Source of the DNA: XN24 sp964413755
GTDB lineage: Bacteria > Pseudomonadota > Gammaproteobacteria > Steroidobacterales > XN24
Assembly: GCA_964413755.1 (NCBI GenBank)
Contig: CAYPTW010000006.1
Coordinates: forward strand, 1-43,773
Direction of reading: 5' to 3'
DNA: 43,773 nt
Shown here: positions 1 through 9,440 of the stretch, in pieces
How positions within the stretch are numbered: position 1 is the first letter of the stretch
Layout: every line of letters begins with the position of its first letter
The notes under the pieces: model-generated
What the model saw: only the letters and a program-made list of their open reading frames with translations
The model's database searches: none
Told to the model about the DNA's origin: nothing
Program-made: the position numbers and the translations under genes

Positions 1-2
1 CG

Positions 3-1760
3 GCCGGCCCGCTGGTGAACTTCGGCTACGGCGGCACCATGGTGCTGCCGATCGAAGTGTCGGTGCCGGCGGATTTCGCCGCCGCAGAGCTGCTCATCCA
101 CGCCAGCGCAGACTGGCTGATCTGCCGCGTCGAGTGCCTGCCCGGAGAAGGCAGCTACACACTGCGCCTTCCTGTCGCCGCGGCCGACGAAGTGGAAGAC
201 GATCCGCGCTGGGCGGACGTATTTGCCACGGCCCTGCGTCGCCAGCCCCGGGCGGCCGCGCCCGGGGCGACCGTCAGCTTCACCGCCGAGACGGTCGAGC
301 TGCGGCTGCCGCAAGGACTGGCGCCGGCGCCCGATGCCGCCTGGACCTACTTCCCCGTCACCGCGCAGGTGACCTCCAACTCGATCGAGCCACGCTGGCT
401 GGACACCGCGGGCGGCACCGCGCTGGTATTGCCCAAGAGCGACTATTTCACCGGGCCGCCGGAGCGCTTCGAGTTCCTCCTCGCACGCGGCGACACGGGA
501 TTGTTGTTCAGCGCCACGCCGCGCACCGACGCCGCAATGGGCGGGGTTCAGGAGACGACAGCACCGGGCGCACCGGGGGTGCTGGCGGCGCTCGGCCTGG
601 CACTGCTCGGCGGGCTGATTCTCAACCTCATGCCCTGCGTGTTCCCGGTGCTGTTCCTGAAGGCTGCGGGCGCGATGGAGGCGGCGGGTGACCGCGCACT
701 CCTGCGGCGCCACGGCCTGCTCTACACCGCCGGCGTGGTGTCGAGCTTCCTTGTCGTGGCCGGTGCCTTGCTGGCGCTGCGGGCCTCGGGCGAGGCGCTG
801 GGCTGGGGTTTCCAGTTGCAGGCGCCTGCGTTCGTCGCCGGGCTGGCGCTGTTGTTCTTCGTGCTGGCGATGAACTTTGCCGGCCTGTTCGAGTTCCGCG
901 GCCGGCTCGCCGGGCTGGGCCAGGAGCTCGCCGCGGGCCACGGCGACCGGGCCGCGTTCTTCACCGGGGTGCTGGCCTGCCTGGTGGCGAGTCCCTGCAC
1001 CGCGCCGTTCATGGGCGTGGCGCTCGGCGTCGCGCTGACCCTGCCCGCCGGCGCCGCGCTGGCGATCTTTGCTGCGCTGGGCCTCGGCCTCGCGCTGCCG
1101 ATCCTGGCGCTGGGCTGGGTGCCGGGCCTGGCGCACGCCTTGCCGCGCCCGGGCCCGTGGATGGACACCTTCCGCCGCCTGCTCGCCTTCCCGCTGCTGC
1201 TGACCGTGACCTGGCTGCTGTGGGTCTACGGCGAACAGACTTCCGTGCTGGCCATGAGCCGGCTGCTGGCCGCGCTGGTCGGCGTCGCCTTCGGCTTGTG
1301 GCTGCTGCGCGCCGGCGGCGCCTGGCGCATGCCGGCCTGGGGCGTGCTGCTCGCGAGCCTGGTCCTGCCGTTGTTGCAGTCCGCACCGACCAGCGACCCG
1401 GTCGCGCCCGCCGCCGAAGCTGCTTATGAGTCCTGGAGCCCCGACCGCCTGTCTGCTGCACTCGCCGCCGACGAGCCGGTACTGGTGAACATGACGGCGG
1501 CCTGGTGCATCACTTGCCTGGCCAACGAACGGGTCGCCCTGTCCTCGCCGCGCGTGGCCGCGGCTCTAAAGGACAAGGACATTCTTTACCTGAAGGGCGA
1601 CTGGACGCGACGTGACTCCGACATCACCGCCTATCTCGAATCCTTCGGCAGGAGCGGCGTGCCGCTGTACGTGCTGTATCCGGGCTCCGGCCGCGCACCG
1701 GTAGTGCTGCCGCAGCTGTTGACCGTGGACATCGTGCTGCAGGCGTTCGACGAGATCTGA
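3..1760 (+). CDS. DsbD/ScsB-family thiol:disulfide interchange protein, 5'-truncated
   Basis: The reading frame is already open at the first base, so the true start lies upstream and only the last ~586 residues are present. It begins with a periplasmic beta-rich domain (about residues 1-190 of the fragment). A DsbD/CcdA-type membrane domain of about eight helices follows, carrying the two redox cysteines in NLMPCVFPV and SPCTAPFMG. The C-terminal thioredoxin-like domain has the active site WCITC. In this family electrons pass from cytoplasmic thioredoxin through the membrane cysteine pair to periplasmic thiols. The usual N-terminal signal and part of the first domain are off-window. The next gene, a secreted redoxin 38 bases downstream, is a plausible functional partner. 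Whether it is a DsbD, ScsB or related reductase cannot be settled without the N-terminus. Confidence 0.9.
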   Translation, partial: AGPLVNFGYGGTMVLPIEVSVPADFAAAELLIHASADWLICRVECLPGEGSYTLRLPVAAADEVEDDPRWADVFATALRRQPRAAAPGATVSFTAETVELRLPQGLAPAPDAAWTYFPVTAQVTSNSIEPRWLDTAGGTALVLPKSDYFTGPPERFEFLLARGDTGLLFSATPRTDAAMGGVQETTAPGAPGVLAALGLALLGGLILNLMPCVFPVLFLKAAGAMEAAGDRALLRRHGLLYTAGVVSSFLVVAGALLALRASGEALGWGFQLQAPAFVAGLALLFFVLAMNFAGLFEFRGRLAGLGQELAAGHGDRAAFFTGVLACLVASPCTAPFMGVALGVALTLPAGAALAIFAALGLGLALPILALGWVPGLAHALPRPGPWMDTFRRLLAFPLLLTVTWLLWVYGEQTSVLAMSRLLAALVGVAFGLWLLRAGGAWRMPAWGVLLASLVLPLLQSAPTSDPVAPAAEAAYESWSPDRLSAALAADEPVLVNMTAAWCITCLANERVALSSPRVAAALKDKDILYLKGDWTRRDSDITAYLESFGRSGVPLYVLYPGSGRAPVVLPQLLTVDIVLQAFDEI

Positions 1761-1798
1761 CACCCAAGAACTGATACACGACAACCAAGGAGAGATCC

Positions 1799-2413
<615 letters not shown>

Positions 2414-2433
2414 GCCGCCCCGGCGACTGATGC

Positions 2434-2465
2434 GCGGCCCCGGCGCACATGCGCGCCGGGGCCGC
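2434..2465. terminator. 13-bp perfect GC hairpin between redoxin and peptidase genes
   Basis: GCGGCCCCGGCGC (2434-2446) pairs perfectly with 2453-2465 around a 6-base loop. It has no U-tract, so it is either a weak or factor-dependent terminator or an mRNA-stabilising stem after the redoxin gene. TATCAT directly follows at 2466-2471 and could be a -10 box for the peptidase, but no convincing -35 is visible. Confidence 0.4.
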
Positions 2466-2506
2466 TATCATGTTCCGCTTTGCCGACTGCCGGAGTTCCG
2501 CTGCCG

Positions 2507-5080
2507 ATGCGCCCGACAAAACTCGTGTTCTTCTTCGCCGGACTCATGCTCGCCTTGCGCGCCGGCGCCGCCCCGGGCCTGCCGGAAGGGCTCCCCGTCG
2601 AGGCCGGCATCCCCGCGCCGGTTGAGGTGCTGGGATTCGCCCCGGGCGAACGCCATCCGCGGCACGACCAGGTCGTCGCGTACTTCGAGGCCCTGGCCGC
2701 GGCGTCCGACCGCGTGCGCATCGAGTTCACCGGCGAGACGCACGGCGGCCGCCCGCTCATGCTCGCCTACTTTGCGCGGCCCGACCGGCTGGCCGACCTG
2801 GAGGCGCTGCGGGCCGCGCGCCAGGACGCGAGCCGCAAGGGCGAAGGCCCGCCGGTGATCTGGCTGGGTTACTCGGTGCACGGCAACGAGGCCTCCGGCG
2901 CCTCGGCCGCGCTCGTCACGGCCTGGCACCTGGCTGCCTCGCGCGACCCGGAAGTGCTCGACTGGCTCGACAACATGATCGTCGTCATGGAACCGGTGCT
3001 GAACCCGGACGGCCTGGACCGCTTCGCCCACTGGGCCAACATGCACCGCGGTCGTAATCCCTCCGCCGACCCGCTGGACCGCGAGCACCACGAGACATGG
3101 CCCAACGGCCGCACCAATTACTACTGGTTCGACCTGAACCGCGACTGGTTGCCGCTGGTACATCCCGAGTCCCAGGCGCGTCTCCGGCACTACCACGCCT
3201 GGCGACCGCACGTGATCACGGACACCCACGAGATGGGTTCCGACGCCACCTACTTCTTCCAGCCCGGCGTGCCGGAACGCGCCAACCCGCTCATCCCGGC
3301 GCGCAACCAGGAACTGACCAGGCGCATCGGCGCCTACCACGGCGAGATCCTGGACGATGCGGGCGAGCCTTATTACTCGCGCGAGCAGTTCGACGATTAT
3401 TACGTCGGCAAGGGCTCGACCTACCCGGACGTCACGGGCAGCGTAGGCATCCTGTTCGAACAGGGCTCGGCGCGCGGGCACCTCATGGACACGTCGTACG
3501 GCCGGCGCAGCTTCGCCGACGCCATCGCCAACCAGGTGCGCACCTCGATCTCGACGCTGCGGGCCGGACGCGCCATGGCGGACGAGCTGATCGCCTACCA
3601 GGCCGAGTTCTTCGCCGCGGTCCGCAACCAGGCACGGCGCGACAGCCATGCCGGCTGGCTGCTGGCGGACGCCGGCGACCCGCTGCGCGCCCGCGCGCTG
3701 CTCGAGGTGCTGCTGGGGCATGGTGTCGAAGTGCGACCCGTAGCGGCGGACGAGCGCCAGGGCGCGTCCGGGCAAAGCTGGTTCATCCCGGCACAGCAGG
3801 ACCGTTACCTGCTGCTGCGCGCCATGTTCGACGTCTCCGCCGAGCCGAGCGCCGATATCTTCTATGACGTCTCGGCATGGCCGCTGCAACGCGCCTACAA
3901 CCTGCCGGTCACGCCGCTGCGCCGGGCACCGGACACGGGCGCACCGCTGCAGTCCGTGCCGGAGCTCCCGGCCGTCGAACTGCCCCCGAGCGCCCTGGCC
4001 TGGCTGGTGCCATGGGACCAGCACCGCGCGCCCGCCGTGCTGGCCGCGCTGCTCGCCGAGGGGTACCGGGTCCAGGCCGTAACCGAACCGCTGGTGGCGG
4101 ACACTACCGGCGGACCAATGACGCTGGAGCGCGGCAGCCTGGTCATCCACAGCGGGCTCCAGCCGGATACGCTCGCACCCGTCGGCGCGCGCCTCGCGAC
4201 GCTGGCGACCCGCTACGGCGTGCGCATCGGTGCGGCGACCAGCGGCCTGAGCAAGACCGGCATGGACCTCGGGGCACCGGGCGCCGAGATGCTGGCAGCG
4301 CCGCGCGTGGCCATGCTCACCGGCGACGGCCTGAACCCCTACAGCGCCGGCTACACCTGGTACTGGTTCGATACCCGCCTGGACCAGCCCCTCACGCAGG
4401 TCGACTGGCACCGCCTGCCGCGCCGGCTCGACGGCTACACCCACCTCATCCTGCCCGACGGCGACTACGACGAACTGCCCGAGTCCGTCGGTGCGACCCT
4501 GGTGGATTTCGTGCGCGGCGGCGGCCAGTTGCTCGCGGTGCGACGCGCCGCGCGCTGGGTGGAGGATCTCGAGCTCGACTGGGAATTCGTTGGCGGCGAT
4601 GCCGCTGCGGCCGAGGCCGACGACGACGTGGCCGCGAGGCCGCCCGACGACGCTGTGGCGGCGCCCGAGCGGCGCCCCTACGGCGCCGCCCGGGACGACC
4701 GCGGCCGCGAACAGATCGGCGGCAGCGTGCTGCGCATGCAGCTCGACATTACGCACCCGCTGGGCTTCGGCTACGCGCAGGATGAGCTCAGCGTGATGCG
4801 TCGCGGCGCCCAGGTGCTGCGCGCGGTCGACAACCCCTACGTGCAGCCCGGCACCTATGCGGACGACCCCCTCGTCGCCGGCTATCTGTCGCCGCGCAAT
4901 CGCGAACGCCTCGCCGGCGGCCCGGCACTGGTGGCCACGCGCCACGGCGCGGGGCTGGTGGTGCGCATGGCGGACGACTATCTTTTCCGGGGTTACTGGC
5001 ACGGCACCGAGAAGCTCTTTGCCAATGCCCTGTTCTTCGGCAGCCTGGTGGACCGCACGCCGGCGCCCGATGAAGACTGA
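2507..5080 (+). CDS. Exported M14-family zinc carboxypeptidase-like metallopeptidase
   Basis: A large (857 aa) secreted M14-type peptidase. The ATG at 2507 is chosen because it begins a good signal peptide (MRPTKLVFFFAGLMLAL..., cleavage near residue 22). A TTG nine codons earlier would spoil it. The catalytic domain occupies about residues 40-340. It shows the zinc motif HGNEAS (H125, E128), an asparagine/arginine-rich substrate region (DLNRDWLPL), the third zinc ligand in TDTHEMGSDA, and a likely catalytic glutamate in FEQGSARG. The remaining ~500 residues resemble the long C-terminal region of bacterial M14 relatives, with a glutamine-amidotransferase-like look, but have no motif I can name. 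The substrate is unknown; periplasmic or extracellular peptide trimming is the family expectation. It is followed 25 bases later by the lipoprotein gene. Confidence 0.88.
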   Translation: MRPTKLVFFFAGLMLALRAGAAPGLPEGLPVEAGIPAPVEVLGFAPGERHPRHDQVVAYFEALAAASDRVRIEFTGETHGGRPLMLAYFARPDRLADLEALRAARQDASRKGEGPPVIWLGYSVHGNEASGASAALVTAWHLAASRDPEVLDWLDNMIVVMEPVLNPDGLDRFAHWANMHRGRNPSADPLDREHHETWPNGRTNYYWFDLNRDWLPLVHPESQARLRHYHAWRPHVITDTHEMGSDATYFFQPGVPERANPLIPARNQELTRRIGAYHGEILDDAGEPYYSREQFDDYYVGKGSTYPDVTGSVGILFEQGSARGHLMDTSYGRRSFADAIANQVRTSISTLRAGRAMADELIAYQAEFFAAVRNQARRDSHAGWLLADAGDPLRARALLEVLLGHGVEVRPVAADERQGASGQSWFIPAQQDRYLLLRAMFDVSAEPSADIFYDVSAWPLQRAYNLPVTPLRRAPDTGAPLQSVPELPAVELPPSALAWLVPWDQHRAPAVLAALLAEGYRVQAVTEPLVADTTGGPMTLERGSLVIHSGLQPDTLAPVGARLATLATRYGVRIGAATSGLSKTGMDLGAPGAEMLAAPRVAMLTGDGLNPYSAGYTWYWFDTRLDQPLTQVDWHRLPRRLDGYTHLILPDGDYDELPESVGATLVDFVRGGGQLLAVRRAARWVEDLELDWEFVGGDAAAAEADDDVAARPPDDAVAAPERRPYGAARDDRGREQIGGSVLRMQLDITHPLGFGYAQDELSVMRRGAQVLRAVDNPYVQPGTYADDPLVAGYLSPRNRERLAGGPALVATRHGAGLVVRMADDYLFRGYWHGTEKLFANALFFGSLVDRTPAPDED

Positions 5081-5105
5081 ATGATCCGCCTGGAGGAGAC
5101 ATCAC

Positions 5106-6392
5106 ATGAATACCGTCCGCACCGCGATACTCGCGTTCGGCCTGGCCTTGCTGGCCGGTTGCCAGTCGGCGGGCACCGGCGTGCCCACTGAGCCGTTGCT
5201 GGTACAGGGCGCGCTCACCTATCCCGAGCGCATCGCGTTGCCGCCGGACAGCGTGGCGACGGTGGCGCTGCGGCGCTTCGATGCCACGGGTGACCAGGTC
5301 GTCGCCGAGCTGAAGATTCCACTGCAGGGGCGCCAGGTACCGATCCCGTTCCAGGTCGAGGCCGCCGTCGCGCCCGGCGCTGCGGCCGTGTACGAGTTGC
5401 GCGGCAGCGTGACGCTGGCCGACGAGGCATTCCGCATCACCCGCCCGGTGCTGCTCGATCCGTCGGCCGGCACCATCGACCTCGGCATGCTGCGCCTGCT
5501 GCCCGTGGATGAGGTCGCCTTCGGCACGCATTTCCTGTGCGGCCCGGAGGACCTGCTGTTCGGCGCCGCGGGCGAAAGCGCGCGCATGGTCGTGAACGGC
5601 CAGGTGTTCGACATGGTCCAGGCCCCGGCCGCGTCGGGCTCGCTGTACCGCGCCCGCGGCCAGGAGACGACCTTCTTCCATGGCAAGGGCAAGGAAGCGC
5701 TGGTGGAGATCGAGGGGCGTAGGCTGCCGACCTGCCACCAGTCGGAGCCCCCGGCTGAGCCCTTCCGCGCGCGCGGCCAGGAGCCCGGCTGGAACGTCAC
5801 GCTGGCGGAAGGCCGTGCCGAGGTGGTGCTGGATTACGGCCAGCAGCGCGTGTCGCTGCCGCTGTTCGCCAGCAGCAGCGAAGGCCGCGTGACGCGCTTC
5901 CGCGCCGCCGACGGCACGCACCGCATGGCCATGGACGTGGCGCGGCGCAAGTGCAACGACAGCATGAGCGGCATGCCTTACCCCTACGTGGTGGCGCTGG
6001 AATTCGACGACCGCGTGCTTACCGGCTGCGGCGGCGAGGCCGTCGACTTGCTGACCGGCCGGGAATGGGTGGTGGAAGACCTCGACGGTGGCGGCATCAT
6101 CGACCGCTCGCGCATCACCCTCGAGTTCGATCCCGAGAGCAGCCGCGTCTACGGCCGCGGCTCCTGCAACCGCTACAACGCCGGCTTCACGCTCAGCGGC
6201 GAAGGCATCAGCTTCAGCAATGCCGCGGCAACGATGATGGCCTGCGCGCCGGCGCTGATGGACCAGGAGCAGAAGTTCTTCCGCATTCTCGGCGGCATCA
6301 ACCGCTTCGACATCGACGCCACCGGCGCACTGCTGCTGTCGGGCAGCGCCGGCAGCATGAAAGCCTACCCGTCGACTGCGCCGAGCGAATGA
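5106..6392 (+). CDS. META/HslJ-domain lipoprotein with YbaY-like N-terminal domain
   Basis: A 428-residue predicted lipoprotein; the signal ends in the lipobox LLAGC, giving acylation at C19. Three modules are visible. An N-terminal YbaY/YscW-type beta domain (~30-130) begins GALTYPERIALPPDS. A middle region (~135-305) has paired cysteines (FLCGPEDLLFG...TCHQ) recalling MliC/COG3650-type inhibitor domains. A C-terminal META (HslJ) domain (~315-425) has RGSCNRYN and AATMMACAP. Proteins of this composition are envelope-stress or lysozyme-resistance-like lipoproteins, and none of the domains is an enzyme. A strong site (GGAGGAG) precedes the ATG. The gene overlaps the ATP-grasp start by four bases, so the two are probably translated together. 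Domain names are from memory of the motifs. Confidence 0.85.
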   Translation: MNTVRTAILAFGLALLAGCQSAGTGVPTEPLLVQGALTYPERIALPPDSVATVALRRFDATGDQVVAELKIPLQGRQVPIPFQVEAAVAPGAAAVYELRGSVTLADEAFRITRPVLLDPSAGTIDLGMLRLLPVDEVAFGTHFLCGPEDLLFGAAGESARMVVNGQVFDMVQAPAASGSLYRARGQETTFFHGKGKEALVEIEGRRLPTCHQSEPPAEPFRARGQEPGWNVTLAEGRAEVVLDYGQQRVSLPLFASSSEGRVTRFRAADGTHRMAMDVARRKCNDSMSGMPYPYVVALEFDDRVLTGCGGEAVDLLTGREWVVEDLDGGGIIDRSRITLEFDPESSRVYGRGSCNRYNAGFTLSGEGISFSNAAATMMACAPALMDQEQKFFRILGGINRFDIDATGALLLSGSAGSMKAYPSTAPSE

Positions 6393-7363
6393 ACGCACCG
6401 GCCGTCTACGTCATCCACGAGAACGCGGAGTGGCTGGTGCCGCTGCGCGCAGCGCTGGAGGCCGAGGGCGTGCCCTGGGTCGACTGGTTCGTCCACGAGG
6501 GCCGCGTGGACCTCGATGCGGCGCCGCCCGCGGGCGTGTTCTACAACCGCATGAGCGCCTCCTCGCACACCCGCGACCACCGCTACTCGGTCGAGCTCAC
6601 GGCGCAGCTGGTAGCGTGGCTGCAGCACCACGGCCGGCGCGTGGTGAACGGCCGGCGCGCCCTGCAGCTCGAAGTCTCCAAGTTCGAGCAGTACCTGTCC
6701 CTGCGCGCGCACGGCGTGCCCACGCCCGCAACCGTTGCCGCCAGCGGCCGCGAGGAAGTCCTTGCCGCGGCGCGGGCCCTCGGCCGGACGCCGTTCATCC
6801 TCAAGCCCAACCGCGGCGGCAAGGGTCTCGGCGTGCAGCTGTACAACGACGTCGACACCCTGGAGCAGGCGCTGGCAGGCCTGCGCGACAGCGGCGAAAT
6901 CTCGCTCGACGGCATCGTGCTGCTGCAGGAATACATCCGCCCGGCGGCGGGGTTCATCACCCGCATGGAGTTCATCGGCGGACGCTATTACTACGCCGTG
7001 GAAGTCGACACCTCGGCAGGCTTCGAGCTGTGTCCGGCCGATAGCTGCGCAGTGGGCGACGCGTTCTGCCCGGCGCCCGGCGAGCAGCCGAAACAGAAGT
7101 TCCGCCTGTCGCAGCGCGCGCCCGACGCGGAACTCGTGGCAAGGCTGGAGGAATTCTTCCGCGCCAACGACGCCGAGATCGCCGCGGCCGAGTTCGTCAC
7201 CAGTGCCTCCGGGGAATCCCTTGTCTACGACGTCAACATGAACACCAACTACAACCAGCAGGCCGAGCGCGCAGCCGGCGGCCAGCACAATGCCATGCGC
7301 GAGGTGGCGCGTTTTCTCGGGCGCGAGCTGGCCGCGCTGGACCCCGCGCGGATGGCGTCGTGA
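6389..7363 (+). CDS. ATP-grasp ligase-like protein (RimK/glutamate-ligase type)
   Basis: A 324-residue cytoplasmic protein with an ATP-grasp fold. Nucleotide-binding features include the lysine/glycine-rich loop FILKPNRGGKGLGVQ, the hinge-type LLQEYIRP, and a late metal-binding acid/asparagine segment VYDVNMNTNYN. ATP-grasp enzymes join a carboxylate to an amine or thiol through an acyl phosphate; the substrate here cannot be read. A distinctive insertion contains three cysteines, C215, C220 and C227 (CPADSC...FC), possibly a metal or redox site. The ATG overlaps the lipoprotein stop (ATGA). The stop overlaps the next ATG (TGATG), which places a cytosolic ligase inside an envelope and importer operon. 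Confidence 0.85.
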   Translation: MNAPAVYVIHENAEWLVPLRAALEAEGVPWVDWFVHEGRVDLDAAPPAGVFYNRMSASSHTRDHRYSVELTAQLVAWLQHHGRRVVNGRRALQLEVSKFEQYLSLRAHGVPTPATVAASGREEVLAAARALGRTPFILKPNRGGKGLGVQLYNDVDTLEQALAGLRDSGEISLDGIVLLQEYIRPAAGFITRMEFIGGRYYYAVEVDTSAGFELCPADSCAVGDAFCPAPGEQPKQKFRLSQRAPDAELVARLEEFFRANDAEIAAAEFVTSASGESLVYDVNMNTNYNQQAERAAGGQHNAMREVARFLGRELAALDPARMAS

Positions 7364-8439
7364 TGCGCACCCGCTTTGCCGGCCGCGGCGTCGCGGCGCT
7401 GCTCGCGACCCTGTTTCTCGGCGTGCTCGGCGTGCTCGGCTCGGTGGCGCCGGCACATGCGCGCACCATCACCGACAGCGCCGGCCGCACGGTCGAGATC
7501 CCGGACGAGATCAACACGGTGTTCGCCTCCGGACCGCCGGCTTCGATCCTGGTCTACGTGCTGCGGCCCGAGGTGCTCAGCGGCTGGCCGCGCGCCCTGC
7601 GCCCGGAGGAAGCGCCCTACATCGCGGCGCCCTATCGCGACCTGCCGGGGACGGGACGCCTGACCGGGCGCGGCGGCGACGCCAACCTCGAGCGGGTGCT
7701 GGAGATCAAGCCGGACCTGATCATCGACTTCGGCTCGGTGCGCGACACCTACATCGACCTGGCGAACCGCGTGCAGCGCCAGACCGGGATCCCCTACATC
7801 CTCGTGGACGGTCGCTTCGAGGCGACCCCGGCAGCGCTGCGCCTGGTCGGCGAGGCCCTCGGCGTGCCCGAGCGCGGCGAACGGCTGGCGCGCGACGTGG
7901 AGCAGACTTTCGCGCGCCTCGACGCGATCCTGGCGGAAACGCCGGAGGAGGCGCGGCCGCGGGTGTACATGGCGCGCGGTCCCGACGGCCTCGAGACCGG
8001 CCTGAAGGGCTCCATCAATACCGAGATCATCGAGCGCGCCGGGGGGCGCAACGTGGCGGACCCTGGCGACGGGCGGCGCGGCCTGGTGCAGGCCTCCATC
8101 GAGCAGGTGATGTTCTCCGACCCGGAAGTCATCGTGACCTGGGACCGCAATTTCTACGCCCACGTGTTCCACAACCCGCTGTGGCGCGACATCGAGGCGG
8201 TGCGCGACGGCCGGGTCTATCTCTCCCCCACCGCGCCGTTCGGCTGGATCGACCGGCCGCCCTCGCTGAACCGGCTGATGGGCCTGAAGTGGCTCGCGGG
8301 GCTGTTTTATCCCGAGCAGTGGGACGCCGACCTGAGGGAAGAGGCGAGGGCCTTCTACCGCCTGTACTACCATGTCGACCTTAGCGAGGAAGACCTGGAC
8401 CGGCTGCTGGAATGGAGCGAGGGGACACCGCCGCAATGA
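7363..8439 (+). CDS. ABC importer periplasmic binding protein (BtuF/FecB/TroA fold)
   Basis: A 358-residue exported binding protein. The signal peptide is cleaved near AHA-R (residue 33). The mature N-terminus TITDSAGRTVEIPDE is typical of class III binding proteins for iron-siderophores, haem or cobalamin. Further family features are the segment LERVLEIKPDLIIDFGS and a long helix linking two lobes. ATG at 7363 is preferred to the GTG three bases earlier; it shares one base with the upstream stop. The permease and ATPase follow without gaps, completing the importer. Which metallophore or vitamin it binds is not visible, and there is no TonB receptor in the window. Confidence 0.9.
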   Translation: MRTRFAGRGVAALLATLFLGVLGVLGSVAPAHARTITDSAGRTVEIPDEINTVFASGPPASILVYVLRPEVLSGWPRALRPEEAPYIAAPYRDLPGTGRLTGRGGDANLERVLEIKPDLIIDFGSVRDTYIDLANRVQRQTGIPYILVDGRFEATPAALRLVGEALGVPERGERLARDVEQTFARLDAILAETPEEARPRVYMARGPDGLETGLKGSINTEIIERAGGRNVADPGDGRRGLVQASIEQVMFSDPEVIVTWDRNFYAHVFHNPLWRDIEAVRDGRVYLSPTAPFGWIDRPPSLNRLMGLKWLAGLFYPEQWDADLREEARAFYRLYYHVDLSEEDLDRLLEWSEGTPPQ

Positions 8440-9440
8440 AGGCCCGCACGGCGGGACCGCAGCTGACGCTCGGTCTCGTGCTGGGCGTGCTGGTGCTGTT
8501 CCTGGCCCTGGGCGCACTCACCATCGGCCCTTTCCCGCTCTCGCCGCGACAGGCGGTCGCCGCGCTCTTCGGCGCCGGGGATCCGCAGGCGCAGCTGGTG
8601 GTGCAGGGTATCCGCCTGCCGCGCATCGTGGCGGCGCTGCTGGTCGGCGCGGCGCTGGCGGCCGCCGGCGCGAGCTACCAGACCCTGTTCCGCAATCCGC
8701 TGGTGTCCCCGGACATCCTCGGCGTGTCCGCCGGCGCCGGGCTCGGTGCAGTGATCGGCATCTTTCTCTCCATGCCGGTGATGGCGATCCAGTTGTTCGC
8801 CTTTGCCGGCGGGCTGGGCGCGGTGTTCCTGGTGACCGTCGTCGCCGCGGCGGTGCGCAATACCGACCGCGTGCTGGCGCTGGTGCTGACCGGGGTGGTG
8901 ATCGGCGCGCTCGCCGGCGCCGCCACCTCGCTGCTCAAGGTGCTGGCCGATCCCTACGACCAGCTGCCGGCCATCACCTTCTGGCTGCTCGGCTCGCTGG
9001 CCTCGACCACGCCGGAGGACATCTGGCCCGCCCTGCCGGCGGTGCTGCTCGGGCTGGTGCCGCTGCTGCTGCTGCGCTGGCGCATCAACGTGCTGGCCCT
9101 GGGCGACGACGAGGCGCGCGCGCTCGGCGTCGAGGTCGGGCGCATCCGCTTCGTCGTCATCGCCGCCGCGACCCTTATCACCGCCAGCGTCACCGCCCTG
9201 GCCGGCGTGGTGGGCTGGGTCGGGCTGGTGATCCCGCACATCGCGCGCATGCTGGTCGGTCCGAGTTTCGCCCGGCTGTTGCCGGTCTCGGCGATCATCG
9301 GCGCGGGCTACCTGCTGGTGGTCGACACCCTGGCGCGCACCATCGCCGCCGTCGAGGTGCCGCTCGGCATTCTCACCGCAGTGATCGGCGCGCCCTTCTT
9401 CATCTGGCTGCTGGCGGCGGGCCGGCGGGGCTGGTCATGA
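8436..9440 (+). CDS. FecCD/BtuC-family ABC importer permease
   Basis: A 334-residue polytopic membrane protein of the BtuC/FecCD family, expected to have ten helices. Family motifs include GASYQTLFRNPLVSPDILG and GWVGLVIPHIARMLVG, the latter being the cytoplasmic loop that contacts the ATPase. The ATG at 8436 overlaps the binding-protein stop (ATGA) and has GAGGGG upstream. An in-frame ATG at 8412 would add eight residues and is less likely. The permease moves the metallophore or corrinoid delivered by the preceding binding protein, powered by the following ATPase. Confidence 0.93.
   Translation: MKARTAGPQLTLGLVLGVLVLFLALGALTIGPFPLSPRQAVAALFGAGDPQAQLVVQGIRLPRIVAALLVGAALAAAGASYQTLFRNPLVSPDILGVSAGAGLGAVIGIFLSMPVMAIQLFAFAGGLGAVFLVTVVAAAVRNTDRVLALVLTGVVIGALAGAATSLLKVLADPYDQLPAITFWLLGSLASTTPEDIWPALPAVLLGLVPLLLLRWRINVLALGDDEARALGVEVGRIRFVVIAAATLITASVTALAGVVGWVGLVIPHIARMLVGPSFARLLPVSAIIGAGYLLVVDTLARTIAAVEVPLGILTAVIGAPFFIWLLAAGRRGWS

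Noticed and set aside
2468..5002. An 844-codon open frame on the minus strand opposite the M14 peptidase gene.
   Set aside because: It is a GC-rich codon shadow: the translation is a monotonous His/Arg/Gly/Val-rich chain without motifs, while the plus strand encodes a signal peptide and intact zinc motifs.
8372..9436. Upstream extension of the ABC ATPase frame through the permease gene, suggesting a fusion protein.
   Set aside because: The extension is Arg/Gly/Ala-rich nonsense overlapping the real FecCD permease; the ATPase begins normally at 9437 with an ATGA overlap.
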